From positions 372,001-436,000 of the forward strand of contig NZ_NMUL01000007.1 in assembly GCF_002234595.1 (NCBI RefSeq): 64,000 nt of DNA, written 5' to 3'. A program made the translations under genes and the position numbers. Source of the stretch: Amycolatopsis vastitatis (GTDB lineage Bacteria; Actinomycetota; Actinomycetes; Mycobacteriales; Pseudonocardiaceae). The notes beneath the pieces were generated by a model. It was not told the DNA's origin. It saw nothing but the letters and a program-made list of their open reading frames with translations, and did no database searches. This document shows positions 16,701 to 23,205 of this stretch, in pieces (within the stretch, counting starts at the first letter, position 1; each line of letters opens with the position of its first letter).

Positions 16701-18440
16701 CGACGTCTGCCAGAAGTACACGAATGCCGCGACCACAGCCGCGATCGCGCCGATGATCAGCCCGACGGGATTGGCGTTCATCGCCGCGTTGAGCAGCCAT
16801 TGCGCCGCCGCCGCACCCGTGGTGGCCAGCTCGTAGAGCTTGATCGCCCCGGCTACGGCGGCGTACCCGGTGGCAAACGCTCCGATGGTGACGGCCATCG
16901 GCGCGAGCCAGTCCGCGTTCTCGCGCACCCACTGCACCGCGTCACCCAACGTCGGCAGCAGGACCCCGCCGAAGAAGCTGACGAGTCCGGTTTCGAGCGT
17001 CCGCTGAAACGCGACGAGCCGTTGCCCTGCCGAGTCGTTGAGCGTCGCACCCATGCGATCGGCCGCGCCGCCCACGTCGCCGAGCGCGGCCACAGCCTTG
17101 CTCGGGTCCAGCGCGAACAACGCTTGCCCGAGGTCCTCGGCTTGCGTGCCGAACAACGCGACCGCCGCCTGCGACCGCGCTACCGGGTCGGGCATCGCAC
17201 GCAGCTTGCCGAGCACCAGGTCCAGGGACGCCGCGGCTTCCGGGCCGCCTCGCGCGATCTTGGCAGCCATGTCGGCGGCGTTGAGGCCGATGGCCTGGAA
17301 GCCCTGCGCGGTGAGCTTGCTCCCGTCGACTGCGCGGATCGAAAACTCTTTGATGGCATCGGCTACGAGGTCGCTGTTGCGCGCCCCTGCCTGCATTCCC
17401 TGCACCAGGAGGCCGGTTGCCATCGACGCGTCCAAGCCGAACTTCTGGAACTGGACGGCGTACTCGGTCATGGTGTCGAGCAGGTCCCGCGACCGGTCCG
17501 CACCCTGCTGGAATCCGCGCGTGAGCACGTCGAGGGCTTCGTCCGCGTCGCGAGCGAGCCCCGTCTTCATCAACTGGCCCACGGCCTGCGTGGTGCCGCC
17601 GAGGTCCACATCGAACGTCGCGGCCAGGTTGAGGACCTTCGCGGTGATCCCCGAGAGCTGATCGTTGGTGGCGTCCTCCATGACGAGCCCGGACTGGATG
17701 ACCCCGCGAATGGCTTCGTTGATCTGGTCCAGGGACTCGCCGTACGCCTGCGCGTACAGGGTGCCGGCGACACGGCCGAGGTCGGCGGCCATGTCGGCGG
17801 GCGCCCCGAGCTGGGCGGCCAGCTTGTCGCCGAGACGCGCGTTCTCCAGCGTGTCCATGGCGATGCTCGCGGCGTTGCCGATCGCGGCCAGGCCGAACGC
17901 GAACGTCCCGGCCTGGCGCGCGGTGTCCACCAGGGACGATCCGAATCCGGCCGAGCGGCGGTCCGCCTTGTCCAGCGAGACCGTCACCGTGTCGGTGGCC
18001 TCGGCGGCGTTGCGCTGGGCCTTCTCGTACCGGTCGGAGGTCGAGGCCGTACGCTCCTGCGCCGTGGTCAGCCCGCGTTGCGCGGTGGCGAGCCGTTCTT
18101 CGGCGGCGGCGAGCGCGCTGGCCTTGGCGTTGCCGGACGCGCGTGCCTCGTCGAGGCGGGCTTCGGCAACGCGGACCTTGCCTGCCGCGTCCGCCTCGCG
18201 GTTGCGCGCGGCCTCCAGCTCGCCCGCGACCTTCTTGACGTTCTCCTTCGCGGCCTCGATACCGGTTCCCAGCGCCGCTCCGGCGCGGCGCCCCGCGTCC
18301 CCTGCCGAACGCTCCAGTTCTTGACTGATCTGCGCTCCGGCGCGGGAACCCGCCCCGGCCGCCTGCTTGGCCAGCTCCGCGCCCCAGCCGCGCGCCGAGG
18401 GCAGGGTGTCGATCCACACGACCTCGCCGGAGTTGACCAT
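13719..18440 (-). CDS. Tape measure protein with NlpC/P60-like and lysozyme-like domains
   Basis: The 1573-aa product starts with an amphipathic coiled-coil region (about 30-150), then the conserved TP901-type core (about 200-450). Several Trp-rich repeats of the form ASWLWxNxxxPxF follow (about 590-790), with hydrophobic stretches between. Residues about 1205-1290 hold an NlpC/P60-like unit (GKPYIWGGTGPVGYDCSGLL, Cys near 1228; SHHTAGTLAG near 1277). Residues about 1400-1500 hold an SLT/lysozyme-like unit (SHESGWNPAAANP, ARGLFQQM). Length sets tail length; the two wall-active domains would help cross peptidoglycan during injection. Confidence 0.92.
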   Translation of the reverse strand: MVNSGEVVWIDTLPSARGWGAELAKQAAGAGSRAGAQISQELERSAGDAGRRAGAALGTGIEAAKENVKKVAGELEAARNREADAAGKVRVAEARLDEARASGNAKASALAAAEERLATAQRGLTTAQERTASTSDRYEKAQRNAAEATDTVTVSLDKADRRSAGFGSSLVDTARQAGTFAFGLAAIGNAASIAMDTLENARLGDKLAAQLGAPADMAADLGRVAGTLYAQAYGESLDQINEAIRGVIQSGLVMEDATNDQLSGITAKVLNLAATFDVDLGGTTQAVGQLMKTGLARDADEALDVLTRGFQQGADRSRDLLDTMTEYAVQFQKFGLDASMATGLLVQGMQAGARNSDLVADAIKEFSIRAVDGSKLTAQGFQAIGLNAADMAAKIARGGPEAAASLDLVLGKLRAMPDPVARSQAAVALFGTQAEDLGQALFALDPSKAVAALGDVGGAADRMGATLNDSAGQRLVAFQRTLETGLVSFFGGVLLPTLGDAVQWVRENADWLAPMAVTIGAFATGYAAVAGAIKLYELATTGAAAAQWLLNAAMNANPVGLIIGAIAAVVAAFVYFWQTSAGFRDFWIGLWGVIQKAAQWAYVNILKPAFDGIVAALRIVGQVASWLWTNILSPTFSFIGQAAGILAAVISTVLIGPWVIAFRAVADVASWLWFNVLQPTFSTLGSFFSWLWTTLLKPYFDGWVLVFTLIGNGASWLWSNAIQPAFSAIGSFLGWVWSTFVKPYFDGWALAIRILGDAAGWLYDHGIKPAFDAIAGALSAAYNNVVKPVLGWFGDRLADVRDGFEKLRDVTKNVFDTIVGFIKKPIQVVIDIIWNHGLREVYNTAASLIPGVDPLPELKLARGGVVPGYAPGRDSVRAVLSPGEAVLVPELVRALGPSTILAANAAAMAGRPTVAASGGLVARFAAGGIVGASPASATTAPAVTATAADPAASTQATAALDTASAALADTVTTVLLPALELLELHTGTLLPAADLVLTASLLGVEGTAVAVWLAVSGAVATGVAAIVARQNQLQSTMAGSWSLLAAVVQSSVTAQNAALSGLIAGLASVRSAVSFTAGWVQARFAEMPGYAGNPVRWILQWPLNGGLVAAWNKLNSDFGLNHPIGPVPIGFATGGPVSGPGTATSDSILARLSRGEFVVRAAVAKRIVPFLDALNSGQAEALRAAGYARGGLVADTGSQANAAVARGLEFARAQAGKPYIWGGTGPVGYDCSGLLSAVSNVLRGDSPYRRLGTAASQPWPGFAFGLGSAFATGYNSHHTAGTLAGVNLEAQTFNVPVKVGAGASGADSAQFTSHAFLPVVGGSFVSGGEGGLDPAAVVSPYFAEALRQAEEAVRRYPGNVAAVDGAGIARTAIEGARDYGVKQLAQLYASTATASGSPEVVAAVRAVAGRYGWGSGPQRDALSWLISHESGWNPAAANPTSSARGLFQQMESIYGPVSPSPAGQAEWGLSYIASRYHDPLGAKSFWQAHHWYDQGGWLQPGFTPVYNGTGKPELVLPHDTAQDVIGSLRGTGEPVRIVGELSISDDGLTAFVDGQIEKSEQATGTAIARGVRI

Positions 18441-18525
18441 CAGATGTCACCTCGGCTCGCGACTATGATGAGACGGTCTACCTGGGTAAGGGAGTCGCGC
18501 GAACTGAAGACGGGGAGGCTTGCGA

Positions 18526-19227
18526 ATGGGTGTTTATTTCATAAGTGGCGGTGGTGAATACGTAGAGCCCGTCCAGATTCCAGCGTGGCTCATCCTGTCC
18601 GGAGTTACCCCTCAGGCATTAATGCTTTACAGCCTTCACAAAGTAACCATCCTTGGCCAGAGATATATTGATTACGATCCAAAGGTTCCGAAAACGCAAG
18701 ACGAGTACATTGCCGCATTACACCTAAGCACCATTGAAGAACTTGACGCAGCCCGCCTCGAACTGATTGACATTGGAGCCGTCGAAGAGGTTATCGAGAC
18801 GGATCCCAGTGGCACTAATAAGAGAATCCTCAAGATTCACGACTTTGACACCCAAACCAGGCAAGAGCATGACCGACAGCGTCAACTCACCGAAGAGCGA
18901 CGTCTAGACGCAGGTCGTAACGAACTCCCGGTTCAGCCGCCGGGATATATCTACCTAATTCAAGACTCCGTCTCAAAGATGGTCAAGATTGGATACTCAG
19001 CCAACGTCACTCAGCGACACAAGAACTTGCAGGGTAATAACCCGAATATCCTAGTTCTCCTGTGGCACACGCCTGGAGATCGGGCACTTGAAGATGCATT
19101 GCATCAGCTTTTCGCGAAGCGTCGAGTCCGCGGCGAGTGGTTCGACTTCGGCAAACTCGATGCCGTTAAGGAGGTTTCTCTCGCGGCGCAGAAGCTCCAG
19201 GTTTCGAACGTAAGCGTTCGTCAGTGA
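18526..19227 (+). CDS. GIY-YIG nuclease-like protein (MUG113/T5orf172 type), inserted gene
   Basis: The ATG at 18526 follows GGGGAGG by seven bases; a TTG at 18520 is too close to it. The 233-aa product has an N-terminal winged-helix-like region (IPAWLILSGVTPQALMLYSL; EELDAARLELIDIGAVEE), a charged linker and a C-terminal GIY-YIG-like domain: GYIYLIQDSVSKMVKIGYS, QRHKNLQ, LEDALHQLFAKRRV and GEWFDF. It is plus-strand, AT-richer than its surroundings, and splits the usual chaperone/tape-measure pair, all signs of a selfish or accessory insertion. Nuclease activity is inferred. Confidence 0.7.
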   Translation: MGVYFISGGGEYVEPVQIPAWLILSGVTPQALMLYSLHKVTILGQRYIDYDPKVPKTQDEYIAALHLSTIEELDAARLELIDIGAVEEVIETDPSGTNKRILKIHDFDTQTRQEHDRQRQLTEERRLDAGRNELPVQPPGYIYLIQDSVSKMVKIGYSANVTQRHKNLQGNNPNILVLLWHTPGDRALEDALHQLFAKRRVRGEWFDFGKLDAVKEVSLAAQKLQVSNVSVRQ

Positions 19228-19256
19228 AGTTGTGCAGCCAAGGGGCGGGATGCGGG

Positions 19257-19960
19257 TCACGCTGCGGGTCGGGGTTTGTACTGGTCGAGGTAGGCGATCA
19301 CGTCTTCGGTGTCGGCCTCTCCGCGGTCACCGATGCGGTCCTTGTCCTCTTCGCCTGGTCGCGACAGCGGGCGGGGTCGGCGTACTCCCTTCATCCCGGC
19401 TGCGCGGCCGGTGACGAAGGTGTTCTCCCCGAGGCGATCAGCCACGATCGCGAGCAGGTATTCGACGTCGCTCCACGCGTGCCCGTGCACCGCGCGGTGG
19501 AACGCGGAGGTGGGTGGCAGGTGCTCGATCAGCACGCGCAGGTGACGGAGGCTGATTTCGCCTCGCCAGAACTCGTTGATCGGGTTGCGCGGGGCGTACG
19601 TCGCGCACAGGGCGGCTTCTACCGCTTCCGGCGCCTGGCCGAGGAGGTCGAGCGCCGTGTAGGGCGGCCGTCCTCGTTGTCCTGGCGCATCTTCTGCATG
19701 TACTGGTTGATCGCGAGGATGACGTACCCTGCCCGGCCGCCGGCCTCCAGGAACTTCGCGTACTGGTCCTCGCCCATGTAGTACTCGGCGACCTCGACGT
19801 CGGTGTCCAGGTCGAGCAGGCCGTCCTTCCACTCGTCCTCGGCGGTGATCGGGTCCTTGCAGGTCCACTGCTGGGCCTTGAACGTGAAGGTGAAGGTGTC
19901 GGCGCTGCCGGTGGCTTCCTTGCGCTGGGCGAGGATCGCGTCCATGTCGATGGTGGACAA
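19257..19960 (-). CDS. Tail assembly chaperone, long form (frameshift product, gpGT-like)
   Basis: This is the fusion expected when ribosomes on the short chaperone frame shift by -1 near 19620-19690. After about MRQDNEDGRP the text continues as PYTALDLLGQAPEAVEAAL to 19257, giving about 234 aa. Two overlapping frames immediately upstream of the tape measure are the hallmark of siphovirus chaperones. No standard slippery heptamer is evident in the overlap, so the exact slip position is not assigned. Confidence 0.65.
19619..19960 (-). CDS. Tail assembly chaperone, short form (gpG-like)
   Basis: The TTG at 19960 is preferred because GGAG precedes it by nine bases; an ATG at 19945 is possible. 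The product is about 113 aa, starting with STIDMDAILAQRKEATG, then the acidic DEWKDGLLDLDTDVEVAEYY region. It binds the tape measure during tail assembly. It follows the major tail protein by 100 bp, in the canonical position. Confidence 0.75.
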   Translation of the reverse strand: MSTIDMDAILAQRKEATGSADTFTFTFKAQQWTCKDPITAEDEWKDGLLDLDTDVEVAEYYMGEDQYAKFLEAGGRAGYVILAINQYMQKMRQDNEDGRPTRRSTSSARRRKR

Positions 19961-20060
19961 ACCCGTGTTCTCCGTTCGGTGAGCGTCGGTGAGCGAAAGA
20001 GAAGGGGGCCGATGTGGACCGCTCACCACTTGTCCACATCGGCCCCCGCTTGAGGGCGGG

Positions 20061-20648
20061 TCACGAGCCGGTAGCCGGAAGCACCCAGCCTTCCTTGTAG
20101 ACCCGCAGCGCGGAGTAGCCGTCTGAGCCCGGGTAGGCGGTGATTGTTACGTCGTAGCCGATCAGGGTGTCGGACTTGTAGGTGATCTCCCCGCGCTCGG
20201 AAACTTCAGCCATGGGAAGGAAAATCCGGCGATGATAGATGCCGTCGATGACGTCGATGCCGAAGCAACGCAGGTCGCGTTCCGGCTTTCCCTTCTCCAC
20301 AAAGGACACCACGGCATCGGCACCGGTGCCGGTCTGGGTCATGTCATCGAGCCCGACCCGGTAGTACAGGCTGACGGTGTCGTACTTGGACTCCCAGAGC
20401 GTCGCCTGGTAGGTCTGGGTGGACTTGGTAATCTCCGAGCGGATCGGCGTGGCGGACTGCCAAGGAGTGAACTCCTCCTTGTCCTCGTCCCGGCCCTCAA
20501 CGATTCCGTCGTCGGAGATGTAGCCGAGATCGCGCATGGCCGCGTTCCAGGCGTCCATCGTCGTCGCGCTCGGCGCGGTCGTGCCCAGGGGGCCGACGTA
20601 GAGCGCCCCGGTCACGCCCAGGCGCGCGAGGGCAGAGTTCTGTGCCAC
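20061..20648 (-). CDS. Major tail protein
   Basis: The 195-aa product has a beta-rich tail-tube fold: GALYVGPLGTTAPS near the N-terminus, LGYISDDGIVEGRDEDKEEF, then SEITKSTQTYQATLWES and a C-terminal ITYKSDTLIGYDVTITAYP. This order is typical of actinophage tail tube subunits. It sits between the tail terminator and the chaperones. Confidence 0.85.
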   Translation of the reverse strand: MAQNSALARLGVTGALYVGPLGTTAPSATTMDAWNAAMRDLGYISDDGIVEGRDEDKEEFTPWQSATPIRSEITKSTQTYQATLWESKYDTVSLYYRVGLDDMTQTGTGADAVVSFVEKGKPERDLRCFGIDVIDGIYHRRIFLPMAEVSERGEITYKSDTLIGYDVTITAYPGSDGYSALRVYKEGWVLPATGS

Positions 20649-20715
20649 GGGGTTTCTCCCTTGGAGGTGCGGAGCCCCGGGTGAGCGAGCGGGGTGCGGA
20701 TCGGACGTGGGCGGG

Positions 20716-21111
20716 CTAGTCGGCCCGGATGGTGAGTTCGACGGTCAGCCCGCTACGGCGGACCGAGGGGTTGTAGTCCGGCCGCCAGGCGGGACCGGCT
20801 GGTTCTTCAACGTCGGCGACCTGGCCCCACTGGTTGCCCTGCCCCGCCAGCTGGATCAGATGGTCGGACACAGTGGACGCCAGGTCGGTCGCGGCGGCGC
20901 GGGTGGTGGCGTAGGTGTCGAGGTCGACGCGGGGCCGCCACAGCAGGGGCCGGCGATCGTTCCAGGGCCGGGCCAGCTTCGGGCCGGGCAGGCAGGTGAC
21001 CTGCACGACCGGCAGAGCTTCCTCGAAGCGGGCGGGCAGCTCGGCGAGGACGCGGATTCCGCCGAGGCGCCCGGCGAGCCAGGTCACCACCAGCGCCTCG
21101 ACGTCGATCAC
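20716..21111 (-). CDS. Tail terminator protein
   Basis: The 131-aa product starts with a GTG (MIDVEALVVTWLAGRL) that overlaps the upstream stop (GTGA). It has the small alpha/beta layout of tail-completion proteins: [35 protein letters not shown]. Position before the major tail protein supports a role in capping the tube. Confidence 0.7.
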   Translation of the reverse strand: MIDVEALVVTWLAGRLGGIRVLAELPARFEEALPVVQVTCLPGPKLARPWNDRRPLLWRPRVDLDTYATTRAAATDLASTVSDHLIQLAGQGNQWGQVADVEEPAGPAWRPDYNPSVRRSGLTVELTIRAD

Positions 21112-21281
21112 TTGTCGGCGGCCTTGGCAGGGGCCTTGCGCGGCTCGGTCTTCCCGGGCTCGTCCTCGGCGTAGCGGGCACGGCCTTCGTTGACCATGAC
21201 GGCCGCCTCGTCGTCGTCAACGTCGACCGTCTTGCCGATCTTCGTGTGGTCGCGGCTGAACGCGACGATCACCTTGGCCAC
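21108..21281 (-). CDS. Small head-tail region protein, 57 aa
   Basis: The GTG at 21281 is preceded by AAGGAGA. The protein has a compact N-terminal part (KVIVAFSRDHTKIGKTVDV), an acidic helix DDDEAAVMVNEGRARY, and a Lys/Pro/Ala tail. It overlaps the tail terminator start (GTGA). Short acidic proteins with this layout occur among phage connectors; the function is unknown. Confidence 0.65.
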   Translation of the reverse strand: MAKVIVAFSRDHTKIGKTVDVDDDEAAVMVNEGRARYAEDEPGKTEPRKAPAKAADK

Positions 21282-21293
21282 GATGGTCTCCTT

Positions 21294-21575
21294 CTATTTG
21301 CTGCCCACCGCGCGGCCGAGCGCGCGATGGCGGGGAACGTTCTCGGTGCCGTACTCGCCGTACAGGTCGTCATGCACGACGCGGGCGTAGGCCCGGCCCT
21401 TCGGTCGGACGCCCTCCTCGACGGTGACGGTGGCCTCGGACCCGGCCGCGGCAAGGTTCGCGCGGGTGCGTGCGGCGATCTGGTCGGCGACCATCCGCAG
21501 ACGCTTGCGGACCGAAGGCAGAGCCACGATGCGCCGCCACTCGCGGTCCGACAGCTGGATACGGGGCATCGTCAT
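21294..21575 (-). CDS. HK97 gp10-like head-tail connector, 93 aa
   Basis: The ATG at 21575 overlaps the upstream stop (ATGA). The helical half (REWRRIVALPSVRKRLRMVADQIAARTRAN) precedes a short beta part (ATVTVEEGVRPKGRAYARVV), and the protein ends basic, as in the gp10 (HK97) family. It links portal-side connectors to the tail. Confidence 0.65.
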   Translation of the reverse strand: MTMPRIQLSDREWRRIVALPSVRKRLRMVADQIAARTRANLAAAGSEATVTVEEGVRPKGRAYARVVHDDLYGEYGTENVPRHRALGRAVGSK

Positions 21576-21916
21576 CCACTCACTTTCTGAACGTCGACCT
21601 CGCAGTGGTGGACCGCGCCGGGCCGGATTGGATGCGGCCACCGGGCGATCTCGCCGATGACCTCGCAGGTCCGGCCCGCCCACTCGATCCGGTCGGTCGG
21701 GGTGACGTCGAGGTCCATCCCAGCCGGCGTGTAGATCCGCCAGCCGGTTGTCACCATGTCCCGGGCGTCGGTGGTGGCCTCCGTGGACGAACGTGGCTGC
21801 ACGCACACACCGGGCACGACGGTGCGCGCCCCGGCCCCGTAGTCCAGGACGTCGGAGCCGTACCGGTCCTGGGTGACCCGGGGCCGGACGAGGGTGACCG
21901 TGTCGCCGAAGATCAC
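21572..21916 (-). CDS. Head closure / head-tail stopper protein
   Basis: The 114-aa product has the beta-barrel layout of stopper proteins: GDTVTLVRPRVTQDRYGSD, VCVQPRSSTEAT, GWRIYTPAGMDLDVTPTDRI, TCEVIGEIARWPHP. It overlaps both neighbours by four bases, in the conserved connector block. Confidence 0.7.
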   Translation of the reverse strand: MIFGDTVTLVRPRVTQDRYGSDVLDYGAGARTVVPGVCVQPRSSTEATTDARDMVTTGWRIYTPAGMDLDVTPTDRIEWAGRTCEVIGEIARWPHPIRPGAVHHCEVDVQKVSG

Positions 21917-22449
21917 GCCTGATCCCCGTGGTTGAGCCGGTGCGCCTCAACCGCCGTCGTCCACGACAGCGGCATCTCGGCGTCCGGGGTGGTGTAGGAG
22001 ACCGACTCGCCGCCCACGGTCATCGCCGACACGCCCGGCTGGACGGTGAGCACGTACCGGGCTTCGGTCAGCACCGCGTCGGCGACGTCGTCGGGGATCG
22101 GGTCGTGGCCGTGGGTGTAGACGACCCGTATGGCGTTGAGCTCGTCGGGCCAGCAGGCCCGGCGGCGCAGGACACCATCGCGAGACCAGGTGTAGTCCGT
22201 GACGGCCTGGCCGCGCACTTCCACGGTGGCCACGGCCAGCACGGGCGCGGTCGGGAGGAACAAGACCGTCCCGCCGTGCCCGTCGAGCCAGATCTCGTCA
22301 TCGGCCACACGCGACACCGGGTGCCTGACTGCTCCCCGGAACCGGGCCGAGGCCGCGGCAAGCGCGTCGGCCACGGCCGGGTCAGCGACGTCACGGCCTG
22401 CCTGTCGCGCGAGCGCGGTCAGGTCGGCAAGCGGAGGGAGAGATCCCAT
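21913..22449 (-). CDS. Head-tail adaptor (gp6-like) protein
   Basis: The ATG at 22449 is chosen because it starts MGSLPPLADLTAL; further upstream the frame runs through intergenic DNA and a plus-strand gene. The 178-aa product is helical at both ends with a central beta part (DDEIWLDGHGGTVLFLP, LAVATVEVRGQAV) typical of gp6-like connectors. It is the first gene of the tightly overlapping connector block. Confidence 0.7.
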   Translation of the reverse strand: MGSLPPLADLTALARQAGRDVADPAVADALAAASARFRGAVRHPVSRVADDEIWLDGHGGTVLFLPTAPVLAVATVEVRGQAVTDYTWSRDGVLRRRACWPDELNAIRVVYTHGHDPIPDDVADAVLTEARYVLTVQPGVSAMTVGGESVSYTTPDAEMPLSWTTAVEAHRLNHGDQA

Positions 22450-22517
22450 GTGTTCCCCCCCGTAACGGATCAAGGCGCGCGGCCGACTGAGATATATCCA
22501 GGAGCGATGGGAGAGGT

Positions 22518-22715
22518 ATGGACGTCTCGTTTGTGTACTTAGGCGATGTCGACGGTTATCTCGTGACCGTGGACGGACAGCACAGAGGGGTCGTCGATAG
22601 TGAAGACCTCGACGATTACTGCCCTCTGTGGAAGTTGCGCGACGACGCCGATCCCGCAGCACTGTTGGCCCAGGTAGATCCGTACATCCACCCCCGGAAA
22701 GACGAGGCACGATGA
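22518..22715 (+). CDS. Small acidic protein, 65 aa, accessory pair member
   Basis: The ATG is preceded by GGGAGAGG. The protein is acidic with a beta-hairpin-like first half (VSFVYLGDVDGYLVTVDGQ) and a helical end. It overlaps the next gene (ATGA). The pair runs against the head genes and is likely expressed independently. No family is recognised; a toxin-antitoxin or immunity pair is one possibility without direct support. Confidence 0.5.
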   Translation: MDVSFVYLGDVDGYLVTVDGQHRGVVDSEDLDDYCPLWKLRDDADPAALLAQVDPYIHPRKDEAR

Positions 22716-22891
22716 ACTTGTGGGCCGACGCGTTCGACACCATGAACGCTGTGGAGAACGAACACGGCGACAGCCTCACTGTTGACCAGCGGCTAAAGTT
22801 GGCTGAGGTGAAGGCACTCCTGTCCATCAGTCAAGAGCTTTCAGGCATCCATCACCAAGGAATCAACCCCGAGTTCAGCGCTCGCGACTAG
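22712..22891 (+). CDS. Small helical protein, 59 aa, accessory pair member
   Basis: It starts inside the previous stop (ATGA) and ends convergently, overlapping the tail of the minus-strand gene at 22888 by four bases. It is predicted to be almost wholly helical (LTVDQRLKLAEVKALLSISQ). The function is unknown. Confidence 0.5.
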   Translation: MNLWADAFDTMNAVENEHGDSLTVDQRLKLAEVKALLSISQELSGIHHQGINPEFSARD

Positions 22892-23205
22892 GACTTGTTC
22901 TGCGCAGACCGCCGTTTGTCGGCAACCTCTCGTCGCTTCGCTTCCGTAGATTTGGGTTCTGCCCCTGGAGGAGCTGACTGATCGTCTGCAATCACTAGTG
23001 CGACCGGAACACCGACGAGAAGCTCGGCGTCAGCTTCGGTGAGGTTCATGATGGTGTCGTGGCCGTTCACGGTCACGCGGTATTCACGCAGCTCAGCCAT
23101 GGAGGGGGCCTCCTCGATTCGCTCGTCGACGCCGGTGGTGGACGTGGCCATCCCGCAGGAGAAGTCCGGGCTTCCGCAGACGGGACAGCCGACGTCGCCA
23201 CGCAT
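22888..23205 (-). CDS. Zinc-ribbon-like small protein downstream of capsid
   Basis: The ATG at 23205 overlaps the capsid stop (TGATG), which favours this start over the internal ATG at 23100 (also preceded by a GGAGG-like site). The long form of 105 aa has CPVCGSPDFSC at its N-terminus, a possible metal-binding motif, then a conserved phage segment (REYRVTVNGHDTIMNLTEAD) and a basic tail. Two start sites could make two forms. Its role in head assembly is unknown. Confidence 0.6.
   Translation of the reverse strand: MRGDVGCPVCGSPDFSCGMATSTTGVDERIEEAPSMAELREYRVTVNGHDTIMNLTEADAELLVGVPVALVIADDQSAPPGAEPKSTEAKRREVADKRRSAQNKS

Noticed and set aside
14607..18557. Very long open frame (over 1300 codons) on the plus strand opposite the tape measure gene
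   Set aside because: It is an Arg/Gly/Glu-rich mirror of the minus-strand gene caused by high GC at third codon positions; the minus strand has clear domains and synteny.
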